Shown: in pieces, positions 43,115-54,300 of the stretch
Layout: every line of letters begins with the position of its first letter
Numbering within the stretch: position 1 is the stretch's first letter
Origin: Ardenticatenaceae bacterium
Lineage (GTDB): Bacteria; Chloroflexota; Anaerolineae; Promineifilales; Promineifilaceae
Length of the DNA stretch: 64,000 nucleotides
Assembly (NCBI GenBank): GCA_020634435.1
Contig: JACKBS010000005.1
Location: forward strand, 806,001 to 870,000
Reading direction: 5' to 3'
Translations under genes and position numbers: made by a program
Notes under the pieces: generated by a model
Database searches by the model: none
Seen by the model: the letters and a program-made list of their open reading frames with translations, nothing else
Told to the model about the DNA's origin: nothing

Positions 43115-46100
43115 ATGGATGATGTAACACTCATCAACCTGTTTGAAGCCCAGGTTGCCTATACCCCTGGCAGCATCGCCCTATCTTTTGGCGATGAGGC
43201 GGTTACTTACCAGGAACTAAACCAACGCGCCAATCAACTCGCCCATACCTTGCGTGATCGGGGTGTCCAGCCACAAACATTAGTCGGTATATTTTTAGAG
43301 CGCTCCATAGACATGGTTGTCGCCTTGCTTGCCGTCTTTAAAGCGGGCTGTGCCTATGTGCCATTTGATCCGGCTACCCCGCAGGCCCGGTTGGCCTACA
43401 TGCTGGCCGATGCCCAAATCGGCCTCCTGCTGACACAGGCTGATTTACTGGCGCGTGTGCCGGAAACGGCCGTTCCTCGCCTCTCTCTCGACACGAAGCA
43501 CAACCAAATTGCCACAGCACCTACCACAAATCCTCTACTTACAAATCAACCCCACTCTCTGGCCTACGTCATTTATACCTCCGGCACCACCGGCAAACCC
43601 AAAGGGGTGCTTGTTGCCCAGCGGGGATTGCTCAACCACGCCCTGGCCATGCGAGATTATTACCAGCTACAGCCAGATGACCGGGTGCTGCAATTTGCCT
43701 CGCTTAGTTTTGATGTGGCCGCCGAAGAAATTTTCCCGACGCTCCTGGCTGGAGCTACCCTGGTGCTGCGTCCAGAATCGGTGACGACTTCGCTGAGCCA
43801 ATTCCAAAGGTTTTTGCAGCAAGCCCACATTACGGCCGTAAATTTGCCCACCACTTTCTGGCATGAATGGGTAACCGAACTGGCCTATGCCCCGCAGGAA
43901 CTGCCCGTTCATTTGCGCCTGGTGGTCGTGGGTAGTGAAGAGGCTTTACCCGCTAAATTACGCCAATGGCAGCAGTTGGTGGGCACGCGCGTGCGCTGGT
44001 GCAACGCCTACGGACCCACCGAAGCCACCGTTACCGCCCTGATTTATGAACCGCAAGGCCTCATCGCTGCCGATGCACCCACCGTGCCCATTGGCCAGCC
44101 CATTGCCAACATGCAAGCGTACATTTTGGACGGGCAGCTGCAAGAGGTACCGATGGGCACAGCAGGCGAGCTGTACCTGGGTGGGGTCGGGCTGGCGTTG
44201 GGCTATTTGGGGCAGCCACAGCTCACGGCCGAAAAATTCATCCCTCACCCATTTGCTGCCAATGCCACGCTCTACCGTACGGGGGACCGCGCGCGTACCC
44301 GTGCCGATGGCCAGATCGAATTCCTGGGCCGTGTGGATGACCAGGTGAAAATCCGTGGCTATCGTATCGAGTTACGCGCGGTGGAAACTGTGCTGCGCCA
44401 GCATCCACAGGTGGCGTCCGCTGCCGTTGTGGCCCAAAAAGATGGCAACGGCCGTTCCCAACTTATCGCCTACATCATTCCCAAAACACAACCGGCTCCC
44501 ACCGCTGCCGCGCTGCGCCACCACCTGCAAAGCCAGCTGCCCGCGTACATGACCCCCGCTGCTTTTGTGTCGCTAGAGCGCTTTCCCCTGACCGCATCAG
44601 GCAAAATAGATCGGCAGGCATTGCTGGTACCTGCTGCGCCGCAGCGCCAATTAGACCATGACCTTGTGCCGCCCCGCACGCCCCTGGAACAGGAGCTGGT
44701 CGCCCTGTGGGAAGAGTTGTTGGACTGCACGGGTCTGGGCATCACGGATGATTTTTTTGCCTTAGGCGGCCATTCCCTGCTGCTGACGCAGCTGGCTTCG
44801 CGCCTGCGCCGTGATCACGAGGCTGAACTGCTGCTGACTCTTTTTTTGCAACAGCCGACCATTGCCCACCTGGCACATCTGTTAGAAACAGCTCCCGCCA
44901 GCCCAACGTCTCTGCCGTCTGGCGAGCTCGATATCGCCCCGCTGACGCCTAATCAGCACAGCTTGTGGTATTTGGATCAGCTGCAACCAGGTGTCCCGCT
45001 CTATAACATCCCCCTGGTGTTTGAGATCACCGGCGATTTGGATACCCACCGCCTCCGCCACTGCCTCAGCCAAATTGTGCAGCGCCATCATGTGATGCGT
45101 TCCGCTTTTCGGGAGGTAGATGGGCAAATTGTGCAGCAGGTGGCGCCGGTAACGGCCGTTCCTTTCCAGGCCGTTGATTTACGCACCACACCAGCCGGGC
45201 AGCGCGACCAACTGGCGGCAGAACAAATGGCGGAGGAAGCGAGACGGCCGTTTACCCTCAGCACCCCACCACTCCTGCGCACGCTGCTGCTGCAAATGAC
45301 CGACACCCGCTACCGGCTGCTGCTCACCGTTCATCACATCGTGTTTGACGGCTGGTCGGTGGATGTGTTTTTGCAAGAACTCAACTGGCTGTACGCAAAC
45401 TACCCAGAACAACAGCCCGCGCTGCCGGTGCAGGTGGCCAACTTTGCCCACTGGCGGGTGCAGCTAGATGATGACGCAACGGCGGCCCACTACGATTACT
45501 GGCAGCAGCAGCTTACGCCCCTGCCGCCGCCGCTTGATTTGCCAACCGATTATCCGCGTCCGGCTGCGCCGTCCTACCAGGGGCGGCGCGTGCGCCACCC
45601 CCTAAACGCGGACTGGCTGGCCGATTTGCAGCGGGTCAGCCAGGAGCAGGAAGCGACGCTGTTCATGACCTTGCTCACCACCTGGCAGGCGCTGCTGGTG
45701 CGTTACACCGGGCAAACCGACATCACTGTGGGCACACCGCTGGCCAACCGCACCTGGCCGGGGACTGCGGAATTGATCGGCTTTTTTGTCAACACGCTGC
45801 CTTTGCGGGTCAATCTGGCGGGCAATCCAACCTTCAGCCAGATGCTGGCGCAAACGCGCACCCAGACGTTGGCGGCTTATGCCCATCAATCGCTGCCGTT
45901 GGAAGCGGTGCTGCCTACGCTAAATTTGCCGCCAGACCGACAGCCCAACGCGTTGTTTCAGGCTGCTTTTGTGCTGCAAAATGCCCCAGCCCGGCCGATG
46001 GCGCTGCCTGGGTTAGCCATTCAATTTCGCGAAGAGTTGGGCACGGGTACGGCCAAATTTGATGTAACTTTGATTGTGGAATTGACGGACACTGGCTTGG

Positions 46101-49100
46101 ACCTGATTGTGGAATATAGCACCGATTTGTTCGCCGAGACCACGGTGGAGCGACTGCTGCACCATTACGAAACCTTGCTGCACGCCGTCATCACCAATGC
46201 CGACCAGCGTCTGCACGAACTGCCCCTGGTGGTGGACACCGAGCGGCGGCAACTGCTGCACACCTGGAACGAAACGGCCGTTTCCACCTCCCCCTGGTTT
46301 GTCCATGAACGCGTCAACAAAATTGCGGCGACCTATCCTGGGAAAACGGCCGTATCCGCCCCCTCACACAGCCTCACCTACCAGCAGCTAAACCAACAGG
46401 CCAACCAGTTGGCCCAGCATTTGCACCGCCTCGGTGCCCAACCGGAAACCGTCATTGCTGTGGCCTTGCCTCGTTCGCCAGCGTTGCTGGTGGCCATGCT
46501 GGCCGTCTTGAAGACCGGTGCTGCTTACCTGCCGCTCGATCCCGACTACCCGGCCGACCGTCTGGCCTACATGGTAACGGATTCCCAGTCTCCGATCCTG
46601 CTTACCCATTCCGGGCAGTTGGCTACCGATTTTTGCTCGCCACACTGCCAGGTTGTCTGTTTGGATGCCGAACAGGCAACGCTGGCGGCTTATCCCACTG
46701 AGTCACCGACTGTCACCCTCACGCCGCAAAACCTGGCCTATATCATTTACACTTCTGGTTCCACCGGGAAACCGAAGGGCGTGGCTGTGCCCCACCACGG
46801 GCTAAGCAACCTTGTCAGTTGGTATCACCACTCTTATCGCCTCACGGCCGACGATCACACAACCGTGTTTGCCAGCCCCGCGTTTGATGCGTCTGCCTGG
46901 GAGACGTGGTCGGCCTTAACCCGTGGGGCCACCATTCATGTTCCCCCAAACACGGCATTTGAGCCGGAAAAGCTAATTGATTGGCTGGCCCAGGAGGGCG
47001 TTACCGAAACCTTCTTGCCCACGGCGCTGGCCGAATCGGTTCTAAACCACTCCTGGCCCGCCGATCATCCCCTGCGGCTGCTAACCACTGGCGGCGATGC
47101 GCTGCGCCAGTATCCCGCCGCGAATGCACCTTTTACGCTGGTGAACAATTACGGACCAACCGAAAACAGCGTCATTAGCACGTCTACGCCGGTTGCCGCC
47201 AGCGCCACGGCCGCAGCTCCGTCAATTGGTCGCCCCATTGACAATGTGCAGGTGGTTGTGTTGGATGCCTATGGGCAGCTTGTGCCGCCCAATGTTCCTG
47301 GTGAGCTGTACCTGGGTGGGGCAGGATTGGCACGTGGCTACTTACATCAACCTGGGTTAACGGCCGTTTCCTTCGTCCCCAATCCGTTTAGCCAGCAGCC
47401 AGGGGCACGCCTGTATCGCACCGGGGATCGCGTGCGGTACCTGGCCGACGGCACCTTGGAATTTTTGGGCCGTCTGGACAACCAGGTCAAGCTGCGCGGC
47501 TTTCGCATTGAGTTGGGCGAAATTGAAACATTGCTCAGGCAACACGAGGCGGTGGCAACGGCCGTTGTCACCCTTTACGAACCGACGGCCGATCTGCAAC
47601 AGTTGGTCGCTTACCTGGTTTTGCAGGCCGATACGGCAGTTGCGGCCGATGATCTGCGCCATTATTTGCAGGCCCAACTGCCCGCCTACATGGTGCCAAC
47701 CCACTTTGTCATCCTGGATCGGCTGCCGCTGACAACCAACGGCAAAATTGACCGCCGCGCCTTGCCCGTGCCAGAACGCCATTTGTCCAACGCCGAAACG
47801 ATTGTCCAACCGCGGACACCCACCGAAGCTGCACTGTGCGCCTTTTGGGCCAACATCCTTCACGTGTCCCAGGTCGGCATTCACGAAAACTTCTTTGCTT
47901 TGGGTGGCCATTCCTTGCTGGCTACCCAGGTCATTGCCTGGGTGCGCAACCAGTTCGGCACCGAACTCACGCTGCGGCACTTTCTCGACGCTCCCACCAT
48001 TGCCGCCCTGGCGCAGCACATTGATGCCCAACAGACAAATCCGGCACCCGCCGGGCTCATTCCCATCGCCGCCACAGACGCACCAGACAGCCCGGTGGCG
48101 CTTTCCTTTGCCCAGCAGCGGCTCTGGTTCCTGGACCAAATGGAGCCGGGCAGCACGGTTTACAACATGCCCGCTGCCTTCCGCCTGGTTGGCCCGCTGG
48201 ATCAAGAAGCACTGCAACAAAGTTTGGCACAGCTGATGGCGCGGCATGCCAGTTTGCGCACGCAGTTTGTCCAACACGGCGACCAGCCCATGCAGCTTGT
48301 CCAGCCGGACGTGACCGTTCCTTTCACGCTGGTCGATTTGTCCGGCATAGCAGTAGCCGAGCGGGAAACCCGGTTGCGGGAGGTGGTGAATGAGGTAGCG
48401 GAACGGCCGTTTGACCTCTCTCATGGCCCGCTTTTCCAGGTCACTCTCATTCAAACAGCCGACCGGGAGCATGTTTTGCTGCTCAACTGCCACCACATCA
48501 TTTCCGATGGTTGGTCGCTGAGCGTGCTGGCGCGTGACCTGGGGCAGCTTTACGCAATGCAAGTGGCCAACCAACCGGCTGCGCTGCCGCCCCTGCCGTT
48601 GCAATATGCCGACTATGCTCGCTGGCAGCGCACCTGGCCCGATGGGGAAACATGGCCGCAGCAGATGGCCTACTGGCGCAATCAGCTGCAAGGCGATCTG
48701 CCGACGCTGGACATCCCGACCGACTTTCCTTGGTCCGCCACGCCTGATCCCACCGGAGCCAGCCAAACGCTGACCCTTTCCGCCGACCTGACTCAGGCGC
48801 TGCAAGCCTTGAGCCAGCAGGCCGGTGGCACATTATTTATGACCTTGCTGGCTGCCTTTAAGCTGCTGCTTTTCCGTCTGAGTGGGCAGGAAGATTTAAT
48901 TGTGGGCACGCCCGTTGCCGGACGTAATTACGAAGAGCTGACGGGACTGATTGGCCTTTTTCTCAACACCTTAGCCATTCGCACCGATTTGTCCGGCACG
49001 CCTGGTTTTGGCGAACTGTTGCAGCGCGTGCGGGAAGGCGTGCTGGATGCGTACCAGCATCAGGACATCCCTTTTGAAAAGCTGGTTGAGGAATTGCAAC

Positions 49101-51226
49101 CGCCGCGCAGCCTGAGCCGCAACCCGATTTTTGATGTGCTCTTCAATTTTGTTAGCACCCCGCCAGTGGCCTTGACGATGCCCGGCTTAACAACAGAATC
49201 CTTCCCGCAGGCCGATCCGCCGTCTAAATTTGCCATGACGCTGTATGTTTACCAGGAGGCGCAGTTGCTGCGCCTGGAGCTGGTGTACCGGCGTGATTTG
49301 TTTACGCCAGCGCGCATGGCGGCATTATTGGATCAATACCAGCATTTGCTGGCGCAAATTGTGGCCGCGCCGGAACAGCCCATTACTCGCTACTCGCTGG
49401 TTACGCAGCGCGCCCAAACTATCCTGCCTGATCCGCGCCACGCGCTGAGCCAACCGGTCTATGCGCCAGTCACCGAGATGTTCCGCGTCCGAGTCCAGCA
49501 GCAGCCAGACGCAACGGCTCTGGAGCAGCAGGGGCAGCAATGGTCGTACCAGTCCTTGTATAACCAGGCACAAACGATGGCGCACCACCTGAACGAGCAG
49601 GGCATTGGCCAGGGGGATGTGGTGGCCGTGAGCGGCCGACGCAGCTTTGGTTTGGTGGCGGGGATGCTGGCCGTTTTCTACAGTGGGGCTGTCTTGTTGA
49701 CGCTGGACCCTAACTTGCCGCCCGCCCGGCAGCAGGTCATGCTCGATGAGGCCAATGCCCAGGCGCGGCTGCGCGTTGATGACACCAATCCCACAGCCAT
49801 TCAACTCGAACTGTTCCCCACATCTGGCAATCGCCGCACGCTGCCCGATGCCGCCTATCTCTTTTTTACCTCTGGCACCACGGGCAAGCCAAAGGGGGTA
49901 TTAGGGACACATCAAGGATTGGCCCACTTCTTGCAGTGGCAGCAGGCGACGTTTGCCATCGGGCCGACGGATCGCTGCGCCCAGTTAACGGCGCTTTCCT
50001 TTGACGTGGTGCTGCGGGACATTTTCACGCCCTTAACCAGCGGGGCAACGTTGTGTTTGCCGGAGGCCGATGCCAGCGATCCGCATCATCTGCTGCCCTG
50101 GTTGCAGCAGGAAAAAATCACCTTGCTGCACACCGTGCCCACGCTAGCCGATTTGTGGCTCAATCACCGCCCCGAAAATTTGACGCTGCCCCATTTGCGG
50201 TTGGCGTTTTTTGCTGGGGAGCCGCTGCCGCAAGCGTTGGTGCAGCGCTGGCAGCAGCAGTTAGCGCCCCACGGCCAAATCGTTAACTTATACGGCCCGA
50301 CGGAAACCACCCTGGCGAAATGTTATTATCCGGTCCCCGCGCCGCCACTGCCGGGGGTGCAGCCGGTGGGCCGCCCGATGCCCCACGCGCAGGCGCTGCT
50401 GCTAAACAGCGATGACCAGCTCTGCGGCATCGGCGAAGTGGGCGAAATTGTCCTGCGCACGCCATTCCGGTCGCTGGGCTACTTGAACAATCCAGAGGAA
50501 ACGGCCGTTCGCTTCATCATCAATCCGTTTACGGCCGTTGCCGACGACTGGCTCTACCGCACTGGGGATCGCGGTCGGTATCGGCCTGATGGTCTGCTAG
50601 AAATATTGGGTCGAGTTGATCACCAGATCAAAATTCGCGGAATGCGTATTGAGCCGGGGGAAATTGCTGTGGTGTTGCAGGAACATACGGCCGTACAAAC
50701 TGCTCTCATCGTGCCTTGGGACAATGAAGGTGAAAAGCAGCTGGCCGCGTACCTGGTTGCGCCCTCGGCGGACGCTACCCTGCCCACCGACCTGCGCCAG
50801 TTTGCCAGTGAACGCTTGCCCACACACATGGTGCCAACGGCGTACACCGTGCTGGAGGCTCTGCCCATGAATGCCAATGGCAAGGTCAACCGGCAGGCGC
50901 TGCCCCCACCGGTGGTAGCCGCCTCGGCCCTGACCTATGCCCCGCCGCAAACACCCTTTGAGGAAATTATGGTTACGATCTGGCAAGAAGTGTTGGGGCA
51001 GGCCCAAGTGGGCATTCACAATAACTTTTTTGACTTAGGTGGCCATTCGCTTTTGGCGACCCAAATTATTTCTCGTGTACGCGATCAGTTTGAAGTCGAT
51101 TTGCCCGTGCGTGCCCTGTTTGAACATGCTACCATCGCCGCGCTGTCGGCCCGTGTAGAAGCCATCATCATGGAGGAACTGGCGGAGCTGGATGATGAGG
51201 CAGTCGAAAATCTTTTACAAGAATGA
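43115..51226 (+). CDS. Three-module nonribosomal peptide synthetase (A-T-C-A-T-C-A-T)
   Basis: Protein of 2703 residues; ATG 43115 has GGAGGA seven bases upstream. Domains: A1 (about 12-510), T1 (Ser554), C1 (HHIVFDG at 740), A2 (about 1065-1560), T2 (Ser1600), C2 (HHIISDG at 1793), A3 (about 2120-2600) and T3 (Ser2645). All carrier domains keep GGHSL and both C domains keep HHxxxDG, so all look active. There is no starter C, epimerase or methyltransferase domain. Hand-read specificity residues are A1 DVENVVAVTK, A2 DAWFLTNVIK (close to the Leu code DAWFLGNVVK) and A3 DVRHFALLAK (weakly Ser-like). The fourth module is on the next gene. Confidence 0.95.
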   Translation: MDDVTLINLFEAQVAYTPGSIALSFGDEAVTYQELNQRANQLAHTLRDRGVQPQTLVGIFLERSIDMVVALLAVFKAGCAYVPFDPATPQARLAYMLADAQIGLLLTQADLLARVPETAVPRLSLDTKHNQIATAPTTNPLLTNQPHSLAYVIYTSGTTGKPKGVLVAQRGLLNHALAMRDYYQLQPDDRVLQFASLSFDVAAEEIFPTLLAGATLVLRPESVTTSLSQFQRFLQQAHITAVNLPTTFWHEWVTELAYAPQELPVHLRLVVVGSEEALPAKLRQWQQLVGTRVRWCNAYGPTEATVTALIYEPQGLIAADAPTVPIGQPIANMQAYILDGQLQEVPMGTAGELYLGGVGLALGYLGQPQLTAEKFIPHPFAANATLYRTGDRARTRADGQIEFLGRVDDQVKIRGYRIELRAVETVLRQHPQVASAAVVAQKDGNGRSQLIAYIIPKTQPAPTAAALRHHLQSQLPAYMTPAAFVSLERFPLTASGKIDRQALLVPAAPQRQLDHDLVPPRTPLEQELVALWEELLDCTGLGITDDFFALGGHSLLLTQLASRLRRDHEAELLLTLFLQQPTIAHLAHLLETAPASPTSLPSGELDIAPLTPNQHSLWYLDQLQPGVPLYNIPLVFEITGDLDTHRLRHCLSQIVQRHHVMRSAFREVDGQIVQQVAPVTAVPFQAVDLRTTPAGQRDQLAAEQMAEEARRPFTLSTPPLLRTLLLQMTDTRYRLLLTVHHIVFDGWSVDVFLQELNWLYANYPEQQPALPVQVANFAHWRVQLDDDATAAHYDYWQQQLTPLPPPLDLPTDYPRPAAPSYQGRRVRHPLNADWLADLQRVSQEQEATLFMTLLTTWQALLVRYTGQTDITVGTPLANRTWPGTAELIGFFVNTLPLRVNLAGNPTFSQMLAQTRTQTLAAYAHQSLPLEAVLPTLNLPPDRQPNALFQAAFVLQNAPARPMALPGLAIQFREELGTGTAKFDVTLIVELTDTGLDLIVEYSTDLFAETTVERLLHHYETLLHAVITNADQRLHELPLVVDTERRQLLHTWNETAVSTSPWFVHERVNKIAATYPGKTAVSAPSHSLTYQQLNQQANQLAQHLHRLGAQPETVIAVALPRSPALLVAMLAVLKTGAAYLPLDPDYPADRLAYMVTDSQSPILLTHSGQLATDFCSPHCQVVCLDAEQATLAAYPTESPTVTLTPQNLAYIIYTSGSTGKPKGVAVPHHGLSNLVSWYHHSYRLTADDHTTVFASPAFDASAWETWSALTRGATIHVPPNTAFEPEKLIDWLAQEGVTETFLPTALAESVLNHSWPADHPLRLLTTGGDALRQYPAANAPFTLVNNYGPTENSVISTSTPVAASATAAAPSIGRPIDNVQVVVLDAYGQLVPPNVPGELYLGGAGLARGYLHQPGLTAVSFVPNPFSQQPGARLYRTGDRVRYLADGTLEFLGRLDNQVKLRGFRIELGEIETLLRQHEAVATAVVTLYEPTADLQQLVAYLVLQADTAVAADDLRHYLQAQLPAYMVPTHFVILDRLPLTTNGKIDRRALPVPERHLSNAETIVQPRTPTEAALCAFWANILHVSQVGIHENFFALGGHSLLATQVIAWVRNQFGTELTLRHFLDAPTIAALAQHIDAQQTNPAPAGLIPIAATDAPDSPVALSFAQQRLWFLDQMEPGSTVYNMPAAFRLVGPLDQEALQQSLAQLMARHASLRTQFVQHGDQPMQLVQPDVTVPFTLVDLSGIAVAERETRLREVVNEVAERPFDLSHGPLFQVTLIQTADREHVLLLNCHHIISDGWSLSVLARDLGQLYAMQVANQPAALPPLPLQYADYARWQRTWPDGETWPQQMAYWRNQLQGDLPTLDIPTDFPWSATPDPTGASQTLTLSADLTQALQALSQQAGGTLFMTLLAAFKLLLFRLSGQEDLIVGTPVAGRNYEELTGLIGLFLNTLAIRTDLSGTPGFGELLQRVREGVLDAYQHQDIPFEKLVEELQPPRSLSRNPIFDVLFNFVSTPPVALTMPGLTTESFPQADPPSKFAMTLYVYQEAQLLRLELVYRRDLFTPARMAALLDQYQHLLAQIVAAPEQPITRYSLVTQRAQTILPDPRHALSQPVYAPVTEMFRVRVQQQPDATALEQQGQQWSYQSLYNQAQTMAHHLNEQGIGQGDVVAVSGRRSFGLVAGMLAVFYSGAVLLTLDPNLPPARQQVMLDEANAQARLRVDDTNPTAIQLELFPTSGNRRTLPDAAYLFFTSGTTGKPKGVLGTHQGLAHFLQWQQATFAIGPTDRCAQLTALSFDVVLRDIFTPLTSGATLCLPEADASDPHHLLPWLQQEKITLLHTVPTLADLWLNHRPENLTLPHLRLAFFAGEPLPQALVQRWQQQLAPHGQIVNLYGPTETTLAKCYYPVPAPPLPGVQPVGRPMPHAQALLLNSDDQLCGIGEVGEIVLRTPFRSLGYLNNPEETAVRFIINPFTAVADDWLYRTGDRGRYRPDGLLEILGRVDHQIKIRGMRIEPGEIAVVLQEHTAVQTALIVPWDNEGEKQLAAYLVAPSADATLPTDLRQFASERLPTHMVPTAYTVLEALPMNANGKVNRQALPPPVVAASALTYAPPQTPFEEIMVTIWQEVLGQAQVGIHNNFFDLGGHSLLATQIISRVRDQFEVDLPVRALFEHATIAALSARVEAIIMEELAELDDEAVENLLQE

Positions 51227-51242
51227 AAATCTATCTGAAAAC

Positions 51243-51310
51243 GCCACAGAGGAAAAAGAGAAATCTGATAAGGGAACCTTTGCCTCTAAACTCTCTGTGA
51301 ACGCTGTGGC
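51243..51310. repeat. CACAGAG-type imperfect palindrome between the two synthetase genes
   Basis: Left arm GCCACAGAGGAAAAAGAGA (51243 onward) and right arm CTCTCTGTGAACGCTGTGGC (from 51291) are partly complementary. The left arm matches, in reverse complement, the half-element at 8330-8364. It occupies most of the 137-base gap between the synthetase genes. Confidence 0.6.
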
Positions 51311-51363
51311 AAATATTCGGATAGGTACCAAGTTGAAGCATCCCACACCCAACTGGAGAGAAT

Positions 51364-54300
51364 ATGACCGATAGTTCGTTATCAGATGCCAGGCGTGCCT
51401 TGCTGGCCAAGCGGCTGCAAAAAGCGCAGCACAAGCAGCCGACCCAACCGCAAACGATTACGCCGCAGCCCGCGGATACCCCGCTCACCCTCTCTTTTGC
51501 CCAGCAGCGCATGTGGTTTTTGCATCAATGGGAACCAGATAGCCCGGCCTACAATATTCCCAATGCCTTGCGCCTGACGGGCAACCTGAATGTGGCGGCT
51601 TTGGAAACGGCCGTAAACGAAATCATCCGGCGGCATCAGGTGCTGCAAATGAGCTATGGCATTGAAGACGAAGAACCGGTACTGCGCCGCCTGCCCAATT
51701 CCCACGTTGCCCTGCCCATCATACAAATGGAAGGTGCGGACGAAACGGCCGTATTGGCCCTCCTGCAAGAAGAAGGGGCACGGCCGTTTGATCTGACCCA
51801 AGAGCTGCCCATCCGCCTGTTCTTGCTTCGCCTAGCACCAGACGAGCATGTGCTCATTCTCAACCTGCACCACATTGCCACCGATGGCTGGTCGATGGGC
51901 GTGCTGCTGCGGGAATTGGCGGCTCTGTACAACGCGTTCTGCGCCAACCAACCCAGCCCACTGCCTGAGCTGCCCATTCAATACAGCGATTTTGCCTACT
52001 GGCAGCGCAACTGGCTGCAAGGCGATGTGCTGGATAAACAGCTGTCGTATTGGAAGCAGCAGTTGGCGGGGGCAACGGCCGTACTGGAACTGCCCACCGA
52101 CTATCCCCGCCCGGCCATGCGCACGCTCAACGGGGCCATCACCCGCTTCACCATCCCCGCGGATTTGACTCAGGCTATTAAACAAAGCGCCCAACAGGTT
52201 GGCCTCACCCCCTTCATGTTTATGCTGGCCGCTTACCAAATTCTGCTCCATCGCTACAGTGGCCAGGCGGATATTCTGGTTGGCTCGCCCATTGCCAACC
52301 GCAACCGCTCCGAAATTGAAAATCTCATTGGCTTTTTTGTGAATACCCTGGTACTGCGCACCAATCTGGCGCATAACCCACGAGTCAGCGAGGTTTTACA
52401 GCAGGTGCGCGATACCACCCTGGACGCCTACGCACACCAGGATTTGCCCTTTGAAAAGCTGGTGGAAGAGCTGCACCTGCCGCGTACACTCAGCCACAAT
52501 CCGCTGTTTCAGGTGATGTTTATCTACCAAAACATTCCGCACGAGCCGCTGGACCTGGCAGATTTAGCGGTGCAGCCATTCGAAGAGGACAATGGCACGT
52601 CCAAGTTTGACCTGAACCTGGTCATGGAAGAGGCGGGCGACACGCTGCTGGGCACCCTCACCTACAACACCGATCTGTTCACCGCCGACCGCATGGCGCG
52701 GCTGGTGGGGCATTATCAAACGCTGCTGTGGGGCATGATCCGCCAACCGGAAAAGCGAATTTCACAGCTGCCTCTGCTAACACCCGAAGAACGGCGGCAG
52801 TTTACCGATTGGATGGATACGGCCGTAACCCGCCCCCCGTTCCAACCGCTGCACCAACGCTTTACTGAGCAGGCTGCGGCTACCCCCAGCCAAATCGCCG
52901 TCGCTTCCGAGGGCAATGAAATTAGCTACCAACAGCTAAACGAACGAGCTAACCGACTGGCGCATTATTTGCAGAGCCTGGGCGTGGGGCCAGATGTGCG
53001 GGTTGGGCTGTTTATGGAACGGTCCGCGGAGACGATGGTGGCGCTGCTGGGCATTCTAAAAGCGGGTGGCGCGTACGTGCCCATCGACCCGTTGTACCCA
53101 CCCGACCGCGTCACGTTTATGTTAGAAGATACGCAGGTAACGGCCGTTATCACCCAAGCCGACTTGGCCCAAATCTTGCAGCCCCCGCCGGGTGTCGCCG
53201 TGGTGGTGCTAGATCAGGATTGGCCCACCATTGCCACCTACAGCGTCGCAAACCCCGCCGTGACCGTTGCCCCGACCAACTTAATGTACGTCTTGTTTAC
53301 GTCTGGGTCTACCGGCCGCCCCAAGGGCGTGGCGGTGGAGCATCGCAACTACCTGAACTACTTCCACAGCATCCTGCCGCAGCTCAAGATAGAGCCAGGC
53401 ATGCACCTGGCCATGACTACCACGTTTGCCACCGACCTGGGCACGATTATGTTCTGGGGCGCGTTGTGCCTGGGTGGGACGGCCCACATCATCCCCTATG
53501 AACGCGCTACCGACCCCGACCGGTTGGCCGCTTACTGCCGCCAATACCCCATGGACGTCTTGAAACTGGTCCCCAGCCATTTGGAAGCGCTCATGGTTGT
53601 ACCCAATCCGGCAGACATCATTCCCAGCAAACTGTTGATCTTAACCGGGGAGGCGAGCTATTGGGAAACGGTGGCCAAAGTCAAAGCGGTGAATCCCGAC
53701 TGCGTGGTGCAAGATCATTATGGGGTGACCGAAACAACCTGCGCCACGTTGAACTACATTACGCCCGCCGCCGTGCCTACAGACCAGGGCGCGGCCCTGC
53801 CCAAAGGGCAGCCCCTGGGCAACGTGCGCATTCACATTTTGGACGAAGAAATGCAGCCGATGCCCATCGGCATACCGGGGCGGTTGTACATTGGCGGCGC
53901 GGGCGTTACCCGAGGGTACTGCAACCACCCCCGGCTCACCGGCGAACGCTTCATCCCCGATCCGTTTAGCGCCACGCCCGGTGCCCGGCTTTACGACACG
54001 GGTGATCTGGCGCAGTACCTGGCGGATGGCTCCATCAAACTGCTAGGGCGCAGCGATCACCAGGTGAAAATTCGCGGCTATCGCATTGAAACGGGCGAAA
54101 TTGAAAGCTTGCTGACGGAACATCCTACCCTGCAAGATGCCGTGGTGATGGCTCGTGAAGACACGCCGGGCGACCGGCGGTTGGTCGCATATTACGTGCC
54201 ACAAGGTGAAGCCGAAGTTTCATTAAGTGACCTGCGGGCGCATTTGCGTACCCAGCTGCCCGACTACATGGTGCCGTCGCTGTTTGTGCCGTTAACGGCC

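Noticed and set aside
53410..53570. Loss of the key Asp235 in the fourth adenylation domain (first reading gave Ala).
   Set aside because: That reading aligned Phe of TFATD to Phe234. The ungapped alignment to the following helix puts Asp of ATD at 235 and gives an Asp/Asn-like code, so the key Asp is probably present.
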